From Pseudomonas vranovensis DSM 16006 (lineage in GTDB: Bacteria; Pseudomonadota; Gammaproteobacteria; Pseudomonadales; Pseudomonadaceae), in contig NZ_AUED01000001.1 of assembly GCF_000425805.1 (NCBI RefSeq), positions 705,682 to 769,681 of the forward strand: a DNA stretch of 64,000 nucleotides, read 5' to 3'. Within the stretch, counting starts at the first letter, position 1. Each line of letters opens with the position of its first letter. The notes beneath the pieces were generated by a model that did no database searches, was not told where the DNA came from, and worked only from the letters and a program-made list of their open reading frames with translations. The translations under genes and the position numbers were made by a program. This document shows positions 18,055 to 26,482 of this stretch, piece by piece.

Positions 18055-19185
18055 TCACAGTCGATAGCCACCCCCGGCAGCCCCTTCGTGCAACGCAGCC
18101 TGCAGATGCGCATACAGTGCATTGGCTTCCTCCGTTGCAATGGACCTGGAGCTATCGCGCAACACTACCCGAAGCAGCACATTCTCCTGGCCCGGCAGCA
18201 GCCCCAGGCGTTCGATGGCCTGGCTGGGAAGCTCATCCACCGACCAGCGTCCCTTGACCTGCATTTCTTCGATCCAGCCGGCCTTGTCCGCGGCTGCGTG
18301 CAGCATCTTCTCTGTCAGCGCTTCTTCTGTCTGGCCGGGTGTGACGGCAAGCGAAATATCCCGTGTGATCGACGGCAAGCGTGAAACCGGTTTCCACGGC
18401 AGCAAGTCATGCATCTGCGCGCGGACCCTTGGATGCTCATCACGCAGCAGGCGAATATCGGGAATGCCCTTGCGAAGCATGGTCAGTCGGTCCAGGCCCA
18501 TCCCCAGGGCCAGCCCGCCATGTGTGCTTGAGTCGATGTTCAGCCGATTGAGGAGTGAGGTGGCAATGCAGCCACACTCAAGGACTTCGACAGGCTGCCC
18601 TTGCGTCAGCAGGTTCACCTCGATCCCTCCGTCGGTGTAGTGATGCGGGCTATCGCTATGGGTCCAGGCCGCATCAGGCACAGCGATCTTCACGATATCC
18701 CCGACCATTCGCAGCAGCTCAGAGCGAGATGACAGGCAAGGATCACCCAAGACCCAGATGTCCATTTGATGAGGTTCGGCACAGTGCCAGCGATCGCGGG
18801 TATCACGCCTGAAGGTGATGCCCGGGGCGGCGATCATCAGGGTTTCACCCGGCTTCCTGGCCTGTGCCGCGGCCTGCAGTGCCGGTGGGATCTGGCTGGT
18901 GGTCTGGGTGCGCAGCAACGAGCGGTCGTCGACCCAGCGCGTATGGGCGCTGCCCAAGGTTGTTTCGTCCGGGCTGTACCCCAGCAAGCCGTAGTTGTCT
19001 TGCGCGGACACGATGCGCGGGCCGGTGACCTGCTGTGCTGCTGGCCAACCCAACAACTTCAAGCCGCTGACGATCTCGCTCATCAAGAGGTAAATGGCGT
19101 GAGGGGTAGGAGTGGCTTCTGTCAGGTCGCTTAGTCCGAGCGCTTGATTGAGTTTTTCGTTGGGAATGAAGTTTTTTATAGGCAT
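18055..19185 (-). CDS. Free-standing PheRS-like protein (class II aaRS core plus FDX-ACB domain)
   Basis: A 376-residue paralogue of phenylalanyl-tRNA synthetase. Residues ~60-255 form a PheS-like class II catalytic core: LLRTQTTSQ at ~90-98, motif 2 as FRRDTRDRWHC at 125-135 and motif 3 as GLALGMGLDRLTML at 224-237, so ATP-binding and activation chemistry look intact. Residues ~268-366 form a ferredoxin-fold anticodon-binding domain like the PheT C-terminus. The N-terminal coiled coil of true PheS is missing, and no PheT gene is nearby; the architecture resembles mitochondrial PheRS. Annotation systems have called similar genes PheS-related mystery protein. It is divergent from the small peptide gene at 19474. 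I infer that it activates an amino acid for something other than normal translation. Confidence 0.8.
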   Translation of the reverse strand: MPIKNFIPNEKLNQALGLSDLTEATPTPHAIYLLMSEIVSGLKLLGWPAAQQVTGPRIVSAQDNYGLLGYSPDETTLGSAHTRWVDDRSLLRTQTTSQIPPALQAAAQARKPGETLMIAAPGITFRRDTRDRWHCAEPHQMDIWVLGDPCLSSRSELLRMVGDIVKIAVPDAAWTHSDSPHHYTDGGIEVNLLTQGQPVEVLECGCIATSLLNRLNIDSSTHGGLALGMGLDRLTMLRKGIPDIRLLRDEHPRVRAQMHDLLPWKPVSRLPSITRDISLAVTPGQTEEALTEKMLHAAADKAGWIEEMQVKGRWSVDELPSQAIERLGLLPGQENVLLRVVLRDSSRSIATEEANALYAHLQAALHEGAAGGGYRL

Positions 19186-19473
19186 GTAGAACCTGTGCGA
19201 ACTTTATTTGAATGGTGAGTTGTTTGGTTGTTTCGGTTGAACAATCTAGGTCTCCGGATACTGAATGGCAACGGAGGGGCGTAAAAAAGGAAGTTTCGTT
19301 CAGAAAGGTACTACATGTTTTTCGTGGGTGCGCTTAGTCAGCTGGCTGATTCGATTTTGTAAATAACAAAATGAAATACATATTGCCTGGGAAGTGCTTG
19401 CTTGCCCGTCGGGGTCGTACTAAATCTAGTACCACCTCTCGCTGTGAGGGGCTTTCAAAGGGAGATCGTAGTT
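19186..19473. promoter_or_regulatory. AT-rich divergent control region with inverted repeats
   Basis: About 290 bases between the PheRS-like gene and the small peptide gene. It contains TCAGC-TG-GCTGA near 19338-19349 and GTACT-AAATCT-AGTAC at 19417-19432, both symmetric enough to be operators. The second lies about 40 bases before the peptide start, where a -10 region or operator could be. The region is clearly richer in A and T than its flanks. No confident -35/-10 pair could be assigned. Confidence 0.45.
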
Positions 19474-19566
19474 ATGCTCAATGTAGGTGGTAAATTGAAC
19501 CGGCTGGCTTCAGGGCCAGATAATTTTGGCTGGGCTCCTCTTGTTTGGGCTCATGCTGAAGACTAA
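19474..19566 (+). CDS. 30-residue peptide, candidate precursor of a modified peptide
   Basis: A short open frame of 30 codons plus TAA. It starts with ATG nine bases after a good ribosome site (AAGGGAG, 19458-19464). The N-terminal part MLNVGGKLNRLASG is leader-like; the C-terminal part is rich in aromatic and hydrophobic residues (DNFGWAPLVWAHAED) with no Cys, Thr or Tyr. It is followed directly by a perfect hairpin and then by the M29-like gene, and faces the PheRS-like gene. That layout is seen for peptide natural-product precursors and also for regulatory leader peptides. It has no tandem codon run typical of amino-acid attenuators, although it holds two Trp and one Phe codon. I recognise no known family. 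Confidence 0.6.
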   Translation: MLNVGGKLNRLASGPDNFGWAPLVWAHAED

Positions 19567-19574
19567 AAGCGAGT

Positions 19575-19604
19575 GATGATAAAGAGGGCGACCTCTTTAT
19601 CATC
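19575..19604 (+). terminator. Perfect 13-bp hairpin between peptide gene and downstream enzyme gene
   Basis: GATGATAAAGAGG (19575-19587) pairs perfectly with CCTCTTTATCATC (19592-19604) around a GCGA tetraloop of the stable GNRA type. No T-run follows; instead the strong ribosome site AAGGAGG (19610-19616) of the next gene comes directly after. This fits an mRNA-stabilising or partially attenuating element that keeps peptide expression above that of the downstream gene. Confidence 0.75.
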
Positions 19605-19620
19605 AATGCAAGGAGGTCGA

Positions 19621-20121
19621 ATGTCTTCCGTCAAAGGTATATTTGATTGGGTTGTGAAGGAGGAGGCAGTGATTGTTACTGACTCTGCTGAGTATGTTTC
19701 CCATTTGTTGGGGAGAGGTGTGCATGCCGAGAATATTCACGATATGGAAATTCTGCCGGCAAAAAGTATAGTGCTGTCGTTCTCCAAGGGAGCGTCAAAG
19801 CGTGCGTTTGAGATTGCAAAAATCTCTATCGAAAAGGAATGTATTTTTTGTGCTTTGCACGTATTTGAAAGCTCTCTAAGTCATGCGGATTATGCATTAA
19901 GTCTATTGGCTGGTAGTGATTTTTATTCTTCACTTGAAAGCCAGAAAAAAATACTGGCTAAGCTTGATGTGGTGGACAGATTTCAAATTTTAGGACGGGG
20001 AGCGAAGGGGGAAATAATTCTTAGGCCTGGCGCTACTCCTTATGCAATGATCTTGGATGACGTCAAAAAAATTATATTCATTCAGTTGCTGAGTTCTTCG
20101 AGGTGCATTATGCGCACATGA
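19621..20121 (+). CDS. N-terminal part of an M29/NicX-like metalloenzyme (frameshifted)
   Basis: The frame opens at an ATG four bases after AAGGAGG and runs 166 codons. Residues 1-150 read as a normal alpha/beta domain (VKGIFDWVVKEEAVIV; FQILGRGAKGEIILRPGA), but the last ~16 residues (IIFIQLLSSSRCIMRT) look out of frame. The frame enters seven A residues at 20065-20071, after which the -1 frame continues a convincing protein, YIHSVAEFFEVHYAH, into the next reading frame. Joined, the product would be about 311 residues. Codon use is AT-rich, unlike the flanks. Either a programmed -1 shift, a single-base deletion, or two coupled genes (the stop overlaps an ATG as ATGA) could explain it. Confidence 0.6.
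   Translation: MSSVKGIFDWVVKEEAVIVTDSAEYVSHLLGRGVHAENIHDMEILPAKSIVLSFSKGASKRAFEIAKISIEKECIFCALHVFESSLSHADYALSLLAGSDFYSSLESQKKILAKLDVVDRFQILGRGAKGEIILRPGATPYAMILDDVKKIIFIQLLSSSRCIMRT
20065..20071 (+). other. Run of seven A residues at the presumed frameshift point
   Basis: Zero-frame codons are GTC AAA AAA ATT. A lysyl-tRNA on the second AAA can slip back one base and still pair perfectly, giving the -1 frame that encodes the C-terminal half. A one-base loss from an original run of eight A would give the same picture. Confidence 0.5.
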
Positions 20122-20555
20122 GCCCTCGAGAGCAGTGTCCGTTTAGTTTTACGGGGATGGTGGCTGTATCAGGAGTACTGACAGTCATTAGGAACGAACA
20201 CTGGGAGAGGGCAGCGGAGCTGAAGGAAAGTCTTACGCACCTTGCGCAAGAAGTTGTTGAGTATGAGGCGGTTTTAGTAGTGATCAATAATGTAGTTGAA
20301 TCTTTCTCTGTGGGTGGAAAGGAATACTCTCCTTTGCTGGCACTTGCTGCGGGCGATCGAGGGTTGGCGCTTACAGAGTTTGCGGTTGGTGTGAATAAAG
20401 AAATTTGCGATGTGATCGACTACGGCGTCAATTCCCAGATGAATGAAGGTGTTGAAGGTATTCATGTGGCAATTGGCGACGGCTCCACGGGCTTTCACAT
20501 CGATTTTCTGAGCCCGGCGGTGAAGGTCATTTTTGGGGGTGGGGAATCTGCTTAG
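20103..20555 (+). CDS. C-terminal part of the M29/NicX-like metalloenzyme
   Basis: Open frame of 150 codons from a GTG at 20103; an ATG at 20118 overlaps the previous stop and could start a separate gene. The C-terminal third matches the pattern of M29 aminopeptidases and NicX-type iron enzymes: TEFAVGVN (metal-ligand Glu position), then GIHVAIGDG (His) and FHIDF (His, Asp). The Glu in FFEV, which I would align with the first metal ligand of the family, lies upstream of both possible starts. That is the main reason to favour a single frameshifted protein. The substrate may be the 30-residue peptide encoded upstream, which is inference. Confidence 0.55.
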   Translation: MHYAHMSPREQCPFSFTGMVAVSGVLTVIRNEHWERAAELKESLTHLAQEVVEYEAVLVVINNVVESFSVGGKEYSPLLALAAGDRGLALTEFAVGVNKEICDVIDYGVNSQMNEGVEGIHVAIGDGSTGFHIDFLSPAVKVIFGGGESA

Positions 20556-20747
20556 TACCTTTGGTTAGCGTCCATTCCCAGTATTGGTAAACGCCCTCGT
20601 GAGCAGAGGGCTCCACTACGTTTGGCACCGCTGACCTTTCCCTTCCCACCACCGAAAACCCCGTGCGTTTCGCCAAAGCTTGAGTACAATCATCGGTTTT
20701 CCCCCGGGCCTGCTCAGTGCCTGGTTTCAAGGGTTGTGGAAGGCCTC

Positions 20748-22832
20748 ATGCTGATCGGTAGTTACTCTTCTTCGCTGGTGTTGATTTCCCTTTGCGTGGC
20801 CATTCTTGCCTCTTATACCGCACTCGACCTGGCGGGTCGGATTGCCACCGCCAAGGGCCGTGCGGTGTACCTGTGGATGACCGGCGGGGCGCTGGCGATG
20901 GGCGTGGGGATCTGGTCGATGCACTTTATCGGCATGCTCGCATTCAACCTGCCGATCCAGCTGGGTTATGACCTGGCACTGACCTTGTTGTCGTTGCTCA
21001 TCGCCGGCCTTTCTTCTGGCTTTGCCTTGTGGCTGGTCAGCCAGCCAAGCCTGCCCTGGCTGCAACTGGCGCTCGGCTCGCTGGTGATGGGGGCCGGCAT
21101 CAGCAGCATGCATTACACCGGGATGGCGGCGCTGCTGATGCAACCCGGTATCGACTACGACCCGCAACTGTTTGCGCTGTCGCTGGTGATTGCGGTGGGG
21201 GCGTCGGCAGCGGCGTTGTGGATAGCCTTCCGGCTGCGCCAGCAAACCCGCTATGTGCGGCAGATCCGTGGTGCTGCTGCGGTGGTGATGGGGGTGGCGA
21301 TTGTCGGGATGCACTATACCGGCATGGCGGCGGCGAATTTCCCCGAAGGCAGTTTCTGTGGTGCGGTGGGCAGCGGCCTGAGTGGTGATGGCCTGGATTA
21401 CCTGGTGCTGATTACCACCCTGTCGGTGCTGGCGGTGGCGCTGCTGACATCGGTGCTCGATGCACGCCTGGAAGCACGTACGGCAGCGTTGGCGCAATCG
21501 TTGACCCTGGCCAACCAGGAGCTGACCCAACTGGCCCTGCATGACACCCTGACCGGCTTGCCCAACCGCACGTTGCTGGCCGATCGCATCGAGCAGGCCA
21601 TCAGCAAGGTGACAGAGCAGGGCGGTTACTTTGCAATGATGTTCATCGACCTGGATGGCTTCAAGCCGGTCAACGATGCCTTCGGTCACCACATGGGCGA
21701 CCTGTTGCTCAAGGAAGTAGCGATGCGCTTGCGCGGTCACCTGCACAGCCAGGACACCCTGGCCCGCATCGGTGGCGATGAGTTCGTGCTGCTGGTGGAG
21801 TTGCAGGAGCCGGACGACGCCGTAGGGGTCGCGGCCAAACAGGTCAACCTGATTTCCCGTGCGTTTCGCGTGGCCGAGCAGAACCTGCAGATTTCGGCGA
21901 GTATCGGCATTGTCCTGTACCCGGGCAACGGCACCGACCAGCATGAGCTGTTGCGCAATGCCGATGCGGCGATGTACCACGCCAAAAGCGCGGGCAAGAA
22001 TGGCTACAGCTTCTTTGATGTGTCGATGAACAGCAACGCGCGCCTGCAACTGCAATTGCTCCAGGACTTGCGCATGGCGTTGGAGCAGGGCCAGTTCCGC
22101 CTCTATTACCAACCCAAGTTCGATGCCCAGAACTGTCTGCCGATTGGTGCCGAGGCATTGTTGCGCTGGGAGCATCCCCAGCATGGTTTGCTGTTGCCGG
22201 ATCGCTTCATCGTCCTGGCAGAAAAGACCGGCTTGATCATCCCCATCGGTGAATGGGTGCTCGACGAAGCCTGCCGGCAGATGCGCGCCTGGATCGACCA
22301 GGGGCATGCCGACTGGCGTATCGCGGTCAACCTGTCGGCCATCCAGTTCTGTCATGCCGGATTGGTGGAAAGCGTGGCGCGGGTCTTGGCGCGGCATCAG
22401 TTGCCGGCCAACAGCCTGACTCTGGAAATCACAGAAACCACAGCCATGCGCGATGCCGATGCCAGTATGGCGGTGTTGCAGCAGCTGTCGGACATGGGGG
22501 TGGACCTGTCGATCGACGACTTCGGCACCGGCTACTCGAGCCTGATGTACCTCAAGCGCTTGCCGGCCAACGAATTGAAGATCGACCGCGGCTTTGTGCG
22601 CGATCTCGAGCAGGACAGCGACGATGCCGCCATTGTTTCGGCGATTGTCGCCCTGGGGCAGGCGCTGGGCCTGCGGATTGTCGCCGAGGGCGTGGAAACC
22701 GACCGTCAGCAGAACTTCCTGACCCGCCTTGGTTGCGACTCATTGCAGGGCTATCTGCTCGGCCAGCCCATGCCGGCCGAGCGCTTCATCGTCGATATCG
22801 AGCGTACGCGCAAAGCGATGGCGGTGAGCTGA
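20748..22832 (+). CDS. MHYT-GGDEF-EAL cyclic-di-GMP enzyme
   Basis: A 694-residue inner-membrane protein that should make and/or break cyclic-di-GMP. The N-terminal seven-helix MHYT sensor carries three repeats: MHFIGM, MHYTGM and MHYTGM, each proposed to bind metal. The GGDEF domain follows from about residue 265 (HDTLTGLPNR) with an intact GGDEF active-site motif near 345. The EAL domain from about 435 has EALLRW, LEITET and the DDFGTGYSS loop, so phosphodiesterase residues are present. The ATG at 20748 begins directly before the first MHYT helix; the frame extends upstream without homology. It resembles the P. aeruginosa MucR/NbdA class. Confidence 0.93.
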   Translation: MLIGSYSSSLVLISLCVAILASYTALDLAGRIATAKGRAVYLWMTGGALAMGVGIWSMHFIGMLAFNLPIQLGYDLALTLLSLLIAGLSSGFALWLVSQPSLPWLQLALGSLVMGAGISSMHYTGMAALLMQPGIDYDPQLFALSLVIAVGASAAALWIAFRLRQQTRYVRQIRGAAAVVMGVAIVGMHYTGMAAANFPEGSFCGAVGSGLSGDGLDYLVLITTLSVLAVALLTSVLDARLEARTAALAQSLTLANQELTQLALHDTLTGLPNRTLLADRIEQAISKVTEQGGYFAMMFIDLDGFKPVNDAFGHHMGDLLLKEVAMRLRGHLHSQDTLARIGGDEFVLLVELQEPDDAVGVAAKQVNLISRAFRVAEQNLQISASIGIVLYPGNGTDQHELLRNADAAMYHAKSAGKNGYSFFDVSMNSNARLQLQLLQDLRMALEQGQFRLYYQPKFDAQNCLPIGAEALLRWEHPQHGLLLPDRFIVLAEKTGLIIPIGEWVLDEACRQMRAWIDQGHADWRIAVNLSAIQFCHAGLVESVARVLARHQLPANSLTLEITETTAMRDADASMAVLQQLSDMGVDLSIDDFGTGYSSLMYLKRLPANELKIDRGFVRDLEQDSDDAAIVSAIVALGQALGLRIVAEGVETDRQQNFLTRLGCDSLQGYLLGQPMPAERFIVDIERTRKAMAVS

Positions 22833-22836
22833 TCGC

Positions 22837-23097
22837 TCAGCCGACCGCACGCAGGTTGCAGGAAGGCTCGAAGGCATCGAGTTCGGCTTCGACCGCCTCG
22901 ATGATGCGTTCGACATCGGCGGCCGGCATGACGGTGGCACACGGGATGCCGGCAATGGCTAGCAGCGTTTCGCCGGTGGCGCGGTCGAACAGGCGGGCGA
23001 CCATGCTGCGCGGGGCGTCCATGCTGGCCTCGAAACCCAGCGGGTGAAAATGCCAGCGCATTACCTGGCAAGCGTTGGGAAAGGTAAGCTTGTTCAT
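22837..23097 (-). CDS. DUF1652 family small protein
   Basis: An 86-residue protein of the Pseudomonas-specific DUF1652 family, function unknown. It has the usual VMRWHFHPLGFEA start, a central LFDRATGETLLAIAGIP strand and a C-terminal helix (DVERIIEAVEAELDAF). AAGGAGG lies just upstream of the ATG at 23097. It converges on the cyclic-di-GMP gene with four bases between stops and is divergent from the transaminase gene. Confidence 0.75.
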   Translation of the reverse strand: MNKLTFPNACQVMRWHFHPLGFEASMDAPRSMVARLFDRATGETLLAIAGIPCATVMPAADVERIIEAVEAELDAFEPSCNLRAVG

Positions 23098-23282
23098 GCC
23101 GGCCTCCTTGTAGGGTGAACAACAGGGTGATCGGGTCGAGGTGGCTGCAGGCCATGGGACCTTGCGAGAATCCTAAACATAGCACTGCTGAGGTCAGTGT
23201 CTGCCCGCGCAAGTGACGGTTTTGCGATTCTTTGAACCAGGTCTCGGTCAGGGTGCTGCCGGCCTGGATCAACCGTCCGCAA

Positions 23283-23298
23283 CGGCAAACGTTTGCCG
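23283..23298. promoter_or_regulatory. 16-bp perfect palindrome, LacI-family-type operator
   Basis: CGGCAAACGTTTGCCG is fully self-complementary, with the central CG step typical of LacI/PurR-family operators. It overlaps a second palindrome TTTGCCGGCAAA (23292-23303), making three alternating half-sites. It lies 132 bases upstream of the transaminase ATG in a 332-base gap (23098-23429) in which nothing else was recognised. Confidence 0.5.
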
Positions 23299-23429
23299 GC
23301 AAAGTTTCCCCCCGTAGGCGCTGGCTGTTCTGCTATTTTTACCGGCAGTCGGCTGGGATGCTTGCCTGGGAGACTTTCAGACAAACGGCCAGAACAACGG
23401 CGCGCCAGGTTCAGTCAAGGAGACCCGCC

Positions 23430-24686
23430 ATGCGTTATTCCGCGCTCACCCATCGTATCGCCGGTGACGGCGCTGCTGCCTGGAACATCCACTACCGCGC
23501 GGTCGAGTTGCAAAGCCAGGGGCGGGAGATTTTTCTGTTGTCGATTGGCGACCCGGATTTCGATACTCCGCAGCCGATTGTCCAAGCCGCCATCGACAGC
23601 CTGCGTGCCGGCCATACCCATTACGCCGATGTGCGCGGCAGCCTGGGGCTGCGCCAGGCCATCGCCAGCCACCAGGCCCGCCATAGCGGGCAGCCGGTCG
23701 AACCGCAGAACGTGGTGGTACTGGCGGGGGCCCAATGTGCGCTGTACGGCGTGGCGCAGTGCCTGTTCGATCCGGGCGACGAAGTGATTGTGGCCGAACC
23801 GATGTACGTCACCTACGAGGCGGTGTTCGGCGCCTGTGGTGCTCGGGTGGTACCGGTGGCGGTCAAGCCCGAGCAGGGCTTTCGGGTAGACCCTGCCGAT
23901 GTCGCCGCACGGGTCACGCCGCGCACCCGCGCGCTGTTGTTCAACAGCCCGCATAACCCAACGGGCGCCAGCCTGCCTCGGTCCACCTGGGAGCACTTGG
24001 CACAGATCTGTATCGACCACGACCTGTGGTTGATCAGCGATGAGGTCTACAGCGAACTGCTCTACGAGGGGCAGCACTTCAGCCCCGCCAGCCTGCCGGG
24101 CATGGCCGAACGCACGGCGACCATCAATAGCCTTTCCAAGTCCCACGCCATGTCGGGCTGGCGGGTCGGTTGGGTGATCGGGCCCCAGGTGCTGGGCGAA
24201 CACTTGAGCAACCTGGCGCTGTGCATGCTGTATGGGCTGCCGGACTTTATCCAGAATGCGGCCCAGTTGGCGCTGGAGCAGGACCTGCCCGAGGTGCGGC
24301 AGATGCGCGACATCTACCGCGAGCGCCGCGACCGGGTCTGTGCAAGCTTGGCCGATTGCCCTGGCGTGGGGGTACACACGCCTGACGGTGGCATGTTCGT
24401 GATGATCGATATCCGTGAAACGGGCCTGGGCGCCCAGGCGTTCGCCGAGCGCCTGCTGGAGGACCATGGGGTATCAGTGCTGGCCGGCGATGCCTTTGGG
24501 CCCAGTGCTGCCGGGCACCTGCGCCTTGGCCTGGTGCTCGACAGCGAGCGCCTGGAGCAAGCCTGCCGTCGCATCGCCCAGTGCGCCATGCAAGCACTGG
24601 AAGGTCGGGCTTCAGTTGAGCAAGGCAGCTGCCATGTTGATGGTAAAGCCCAGTATCGCAGTGTTGAACACAAAGCCTACCAGTGA
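23430..24686 (+). CDS. aruH: Arginine:pyruvate transaminase-like class I/II aminotransferase
   Basis: A PLP-dependent aminotransferase of 418 residues. It closely follows the P. aeruginosa AruH sequence as I recall it: [18 protein letters not shown] at the start, [56 protein letters not shown] and the PLP lysine in [15 protein letters not shown]. AruH converts L-arginine to 2-ketoarginine in the arginine transaminase route. Partner genes aruI and aruRS are not adjacent. The reading frame continues about 25 residues beyond the expected C-terminus and overlaps the convergent DUF1345 gene by 75 bases. A ribosome site AAGGAG precedes the start. Confidence 0.75.
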   Translation: MRYSALTHRIAGDGAAAWNIHYRAVELQSQGREIFLLSIGDPDFDTPQPIVQAAIDSLRAGHTHYADVRGSLGLRQAIASHQARHSGQPVEPQNVVVLAGAQCALYGVAQCLFDPGDEVIVAEPMYVTYEAVFGACGARVVPVAVKPEQGFRVDPADVAARVTPRTRALLFNSPHNPTGASLPRSTWEHLAQICIDHDLWLISDEVYSELLYEGQHFSPASLPGMAERTATINSLSKSHAMSGWRVGWVIGPQVLGEHLSNLALCMLYGLPDFIQNAAQLALEQDLPEVRQMRDIYRERRDRVCASLADCPGVGVHTPDGGMFVMIDIRETGLGAQAFAERLLEDHGVSVLAGDAFGPSAAGHLRLGLVLDSERLEQACRRIAQCAMQALEGRASVEQGSCHVDGKAQYRSVEHKAYQ

Positions 24687-25259
24687 GTGGGCCAGCACCA
24701 CCCGACGCATCTCGCGCCCGGCAACCCCCACATCCGAGGTTTGCACCGCCACGCTCAAGGTGAATGAAAAATAGTGGAAATCCCAGTAGTCGGGGTGGCG
24801 TTCACCGTCGCTGAAGCGCAGTAACGGCGCGTGCGCGGTGGCGGTGTAGAACAGATGGGCGTAGTGCAGGCTGAAGATGGTGCCGATCAACAACCAGGAA
24901 CCGGCCACGGTGAGGCCGGTGAAGGCGTAGTGCGCCAGGGTGGGGCCGTCGTTCAGTTTGGCGCCGGCCACCAGTTGCAAGGTTACCGCCGCCAGGCTCG
25001 CTATCGCGGCAATGCTGACAGTAAACAGAACCAGGCCAGCGTTCTCGTCCTCGATGCTGGCAACTTCGCGTACCTTGTCGGGATTGGCAGTCAGGCTCAG
25101 CCACAGGATCAGCAGCACGTAGAGCCAGACGCCGAGGTTCCAGCCAACCAGTACATGTTCGATCCAGTCGTTTGCCGGAATCAGCCAGCCGCCCAGTACA
25201 CCGGCGAGGGCAGCGAGCGTCAGGCGTGGGTGGCTGCGGGACAGGCGGTGAAATGCCAT
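24612..25259 (-). CDS. DUF1345 family membrane protein
   Basis: A 215-residue inner-membrane protein with about five hydrophobic segments. The family signature lies in the C-terminal half: [16 protein letters not shown], then [22 protein letters not shown] and the final [16 protein letters not shown]. The function of DUF1345 proteins is unknown. The ATG at 25259 fits the conserved start ([15 protein letters not shown]); a much longer upstream frame overlaps the NnrS gene and is rejected. It lies 56 bases after the NnrS stop on the same strand and may be cotranscribed with it. Confidence 0.8.
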   Translation of the reverse strand: MAFHRLSRSHPRLTLAALAGVLGGWLIPANDWIEHVLVGWNLGVWLYVLLILWLSLTANPDKVREVASIEDENAGLVLFTVSIAAIASLAAVTLQLVAGAKLNDGPTLAHYAFTGLTVAGSWLLIGTIFSLHYAHLFYTATAHAPLLRFSDGERHPDYWDFHYFSFTLSVAVQTSDVGVAGREMRRVVLAHSLVGFVFNTAILGFTINMAAALLN

Positions 25260-25315
25260 GGGGCCTCTGCGCGAAGGGACTCTGGCAACTGTAGCCCATC
25301 TGACTGCGCCCGGGC

Positions 25316-26482
25316 TCAACCCGGTTGGCCATCGACCCGAGCCGCCCAGAGGATCGGCGCGTAATGGCGCACGAACAGTGCAAATGCCAGCACCCAGCAC
25401 AGTGCCGACAGGCCCAGCCCCCAATGGCTGAAGGGCACCACGCCGATCCGCAGTACTGCCGCCAGTTGCACCAGGACAAAAGCGCCAACAATCGCCGCGG
25501 GCACCTGCAGCGGCCTGCCGGTATGGCCCAGGCTCACCCGTGCCATCATCGCCACGATCATCGCGCTCATGGCGCCGACACTCAGGGCATGGCTGGCCAG
25601 GCTCTGGTTCAGGCCCAGCTCCAGGTGCCATGCCGCCATCCCCAGGCTTGCCAACAGTAACCACAGGTAGGCCAGGTGCAGTGACCACAGCAAGGGCACC
25701 TTGCGCACCCCCGGTGTGTACCAGCGCCACAGCCGCAGCCCATGCAAGAGACACAGCAACAGGAATGCACCAGCCATCGGCAGCGACGGCGCATCACTCA
25801 GGCCTGCTGCCGTCAGTACCGCCACGCCAAGGCTGCTGGCCAGTGTCAGGCGCTCAAGCCAGGCTTTCCCCGCCGGCTGTGCAGCAAGACCAAGCCCGCG
25901 CTGGGTGAAAAACGGAATGACCCGCCCGCCAAGCACGGTCATCAACGCCCCGATCAACCACAGCCCGGCCAGCGCGCCGCGCCGTTGCAGTGCCTCATCA
26001 GCCTGCAGCAGCCCGCCCAGGGCCATCCACTGGCAGCCGGCAATCAGTAACACCATGACGACAATCGGGTAGTTGTTGCGCAGCTTGCGGCGGATTATCG
26101 GCCTGGCGAGTGCAAGCGCAACCAGTGGTAGAAACACTGCTTGCAACAGCACCAGGGCGGGCAGGGGCAGGGGGCTGAACCAGGCCAGGCGACCCAGCAG
26201 CCAAAGCAGCACCAGGGCCAGCAGCGGGCGGCCCTTGAGCCCCGGCAGGCCGCTCCAGTTCTGCACCGCCGTCAGCAGGAAGCCGGCAATGATCGCCGCG
26301 CCAAAGCCGAACAGCATCTCGTGCCGATGCCAGGCCAGCATGCCGCCGGTGGGTTCAGGGTTGATCGCCCCCGCCAGCCACAGCGCCCAGAGCAAGATCG
26401 CCAGCAAGGCGAAAGCGCTGCCCGCCAGAAAGAACGGGCGAAAGCCCAGTCGCCAGAGTGGCAGTTGTTCAAGCCAACGCAT
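25316..26482 (-). CDS. nnrS: NnrS family membrane protein (nitric oxide stress)
   Basis: A 388-residue polytopic haem- and copper-containing inner-membrane protein family linked to resistance against nitric oxide. The N-terminus [22 protein letters not shown] and [26 protein letters not shown] near residue 50-75 are diagnostic, including the conserved histidines. [12 protein letters not shown] near 195 and [26 protein letters not shown] near 300 complete the match. It overlaps the small membrane-protein gene by 14 bases, so the pair forms an operon. Confidence 0.9.
   Translation of the reverse strand: MRWLEQLPLWRLGFRPFFLAGSAFALLAILLWALWLAGAINPEPTGGMLAWHRHEMLFGFGAAIIAGFLLTAVQNWSGLPGLKGRPLLALVLLWLLGRLAWFSPLPLPALVLLQAVFLPLVALALARPIIRRKLRNNYPIVVMVLLIAGCQWMALGGLLQADEALQRRGALAGLWLIGALMTVLGGRVIPFFTQRGLGLAAQPAGKAWLERLTLASSLGVAVLTAAGLSDAPSLPMAGAFLLLCLLHGLRLWRWYTPGVRKVPLLWSLHLAYLWLLLASLGMAAWHLELGLNQSLASHALSVGAMSAMIVAMMARVSLGHTGRPLQVPAAIVGAFVLVQLAAVLRIGVVPFSHWGLGLSALCWVLAFALFVRHYAPILWAARVDGQPG

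Noticed and set aside
19417..19432. TrpR-like operator (GTACT-N6-AGTAC)
   Set aside because: The outer bases resemble enterobacterial TrpR half-sites, but pseudomonads regulate tryptophan genes mainly through TrpI and the match is short; kept only as an unnamed inverted repeat.
20591..20615. GCCCTC/GAGGGC hairpin after the metalloenzyme gene as a terminator
   Set aside because: Only six base pairs and no T-run on either strand; too weak to call.
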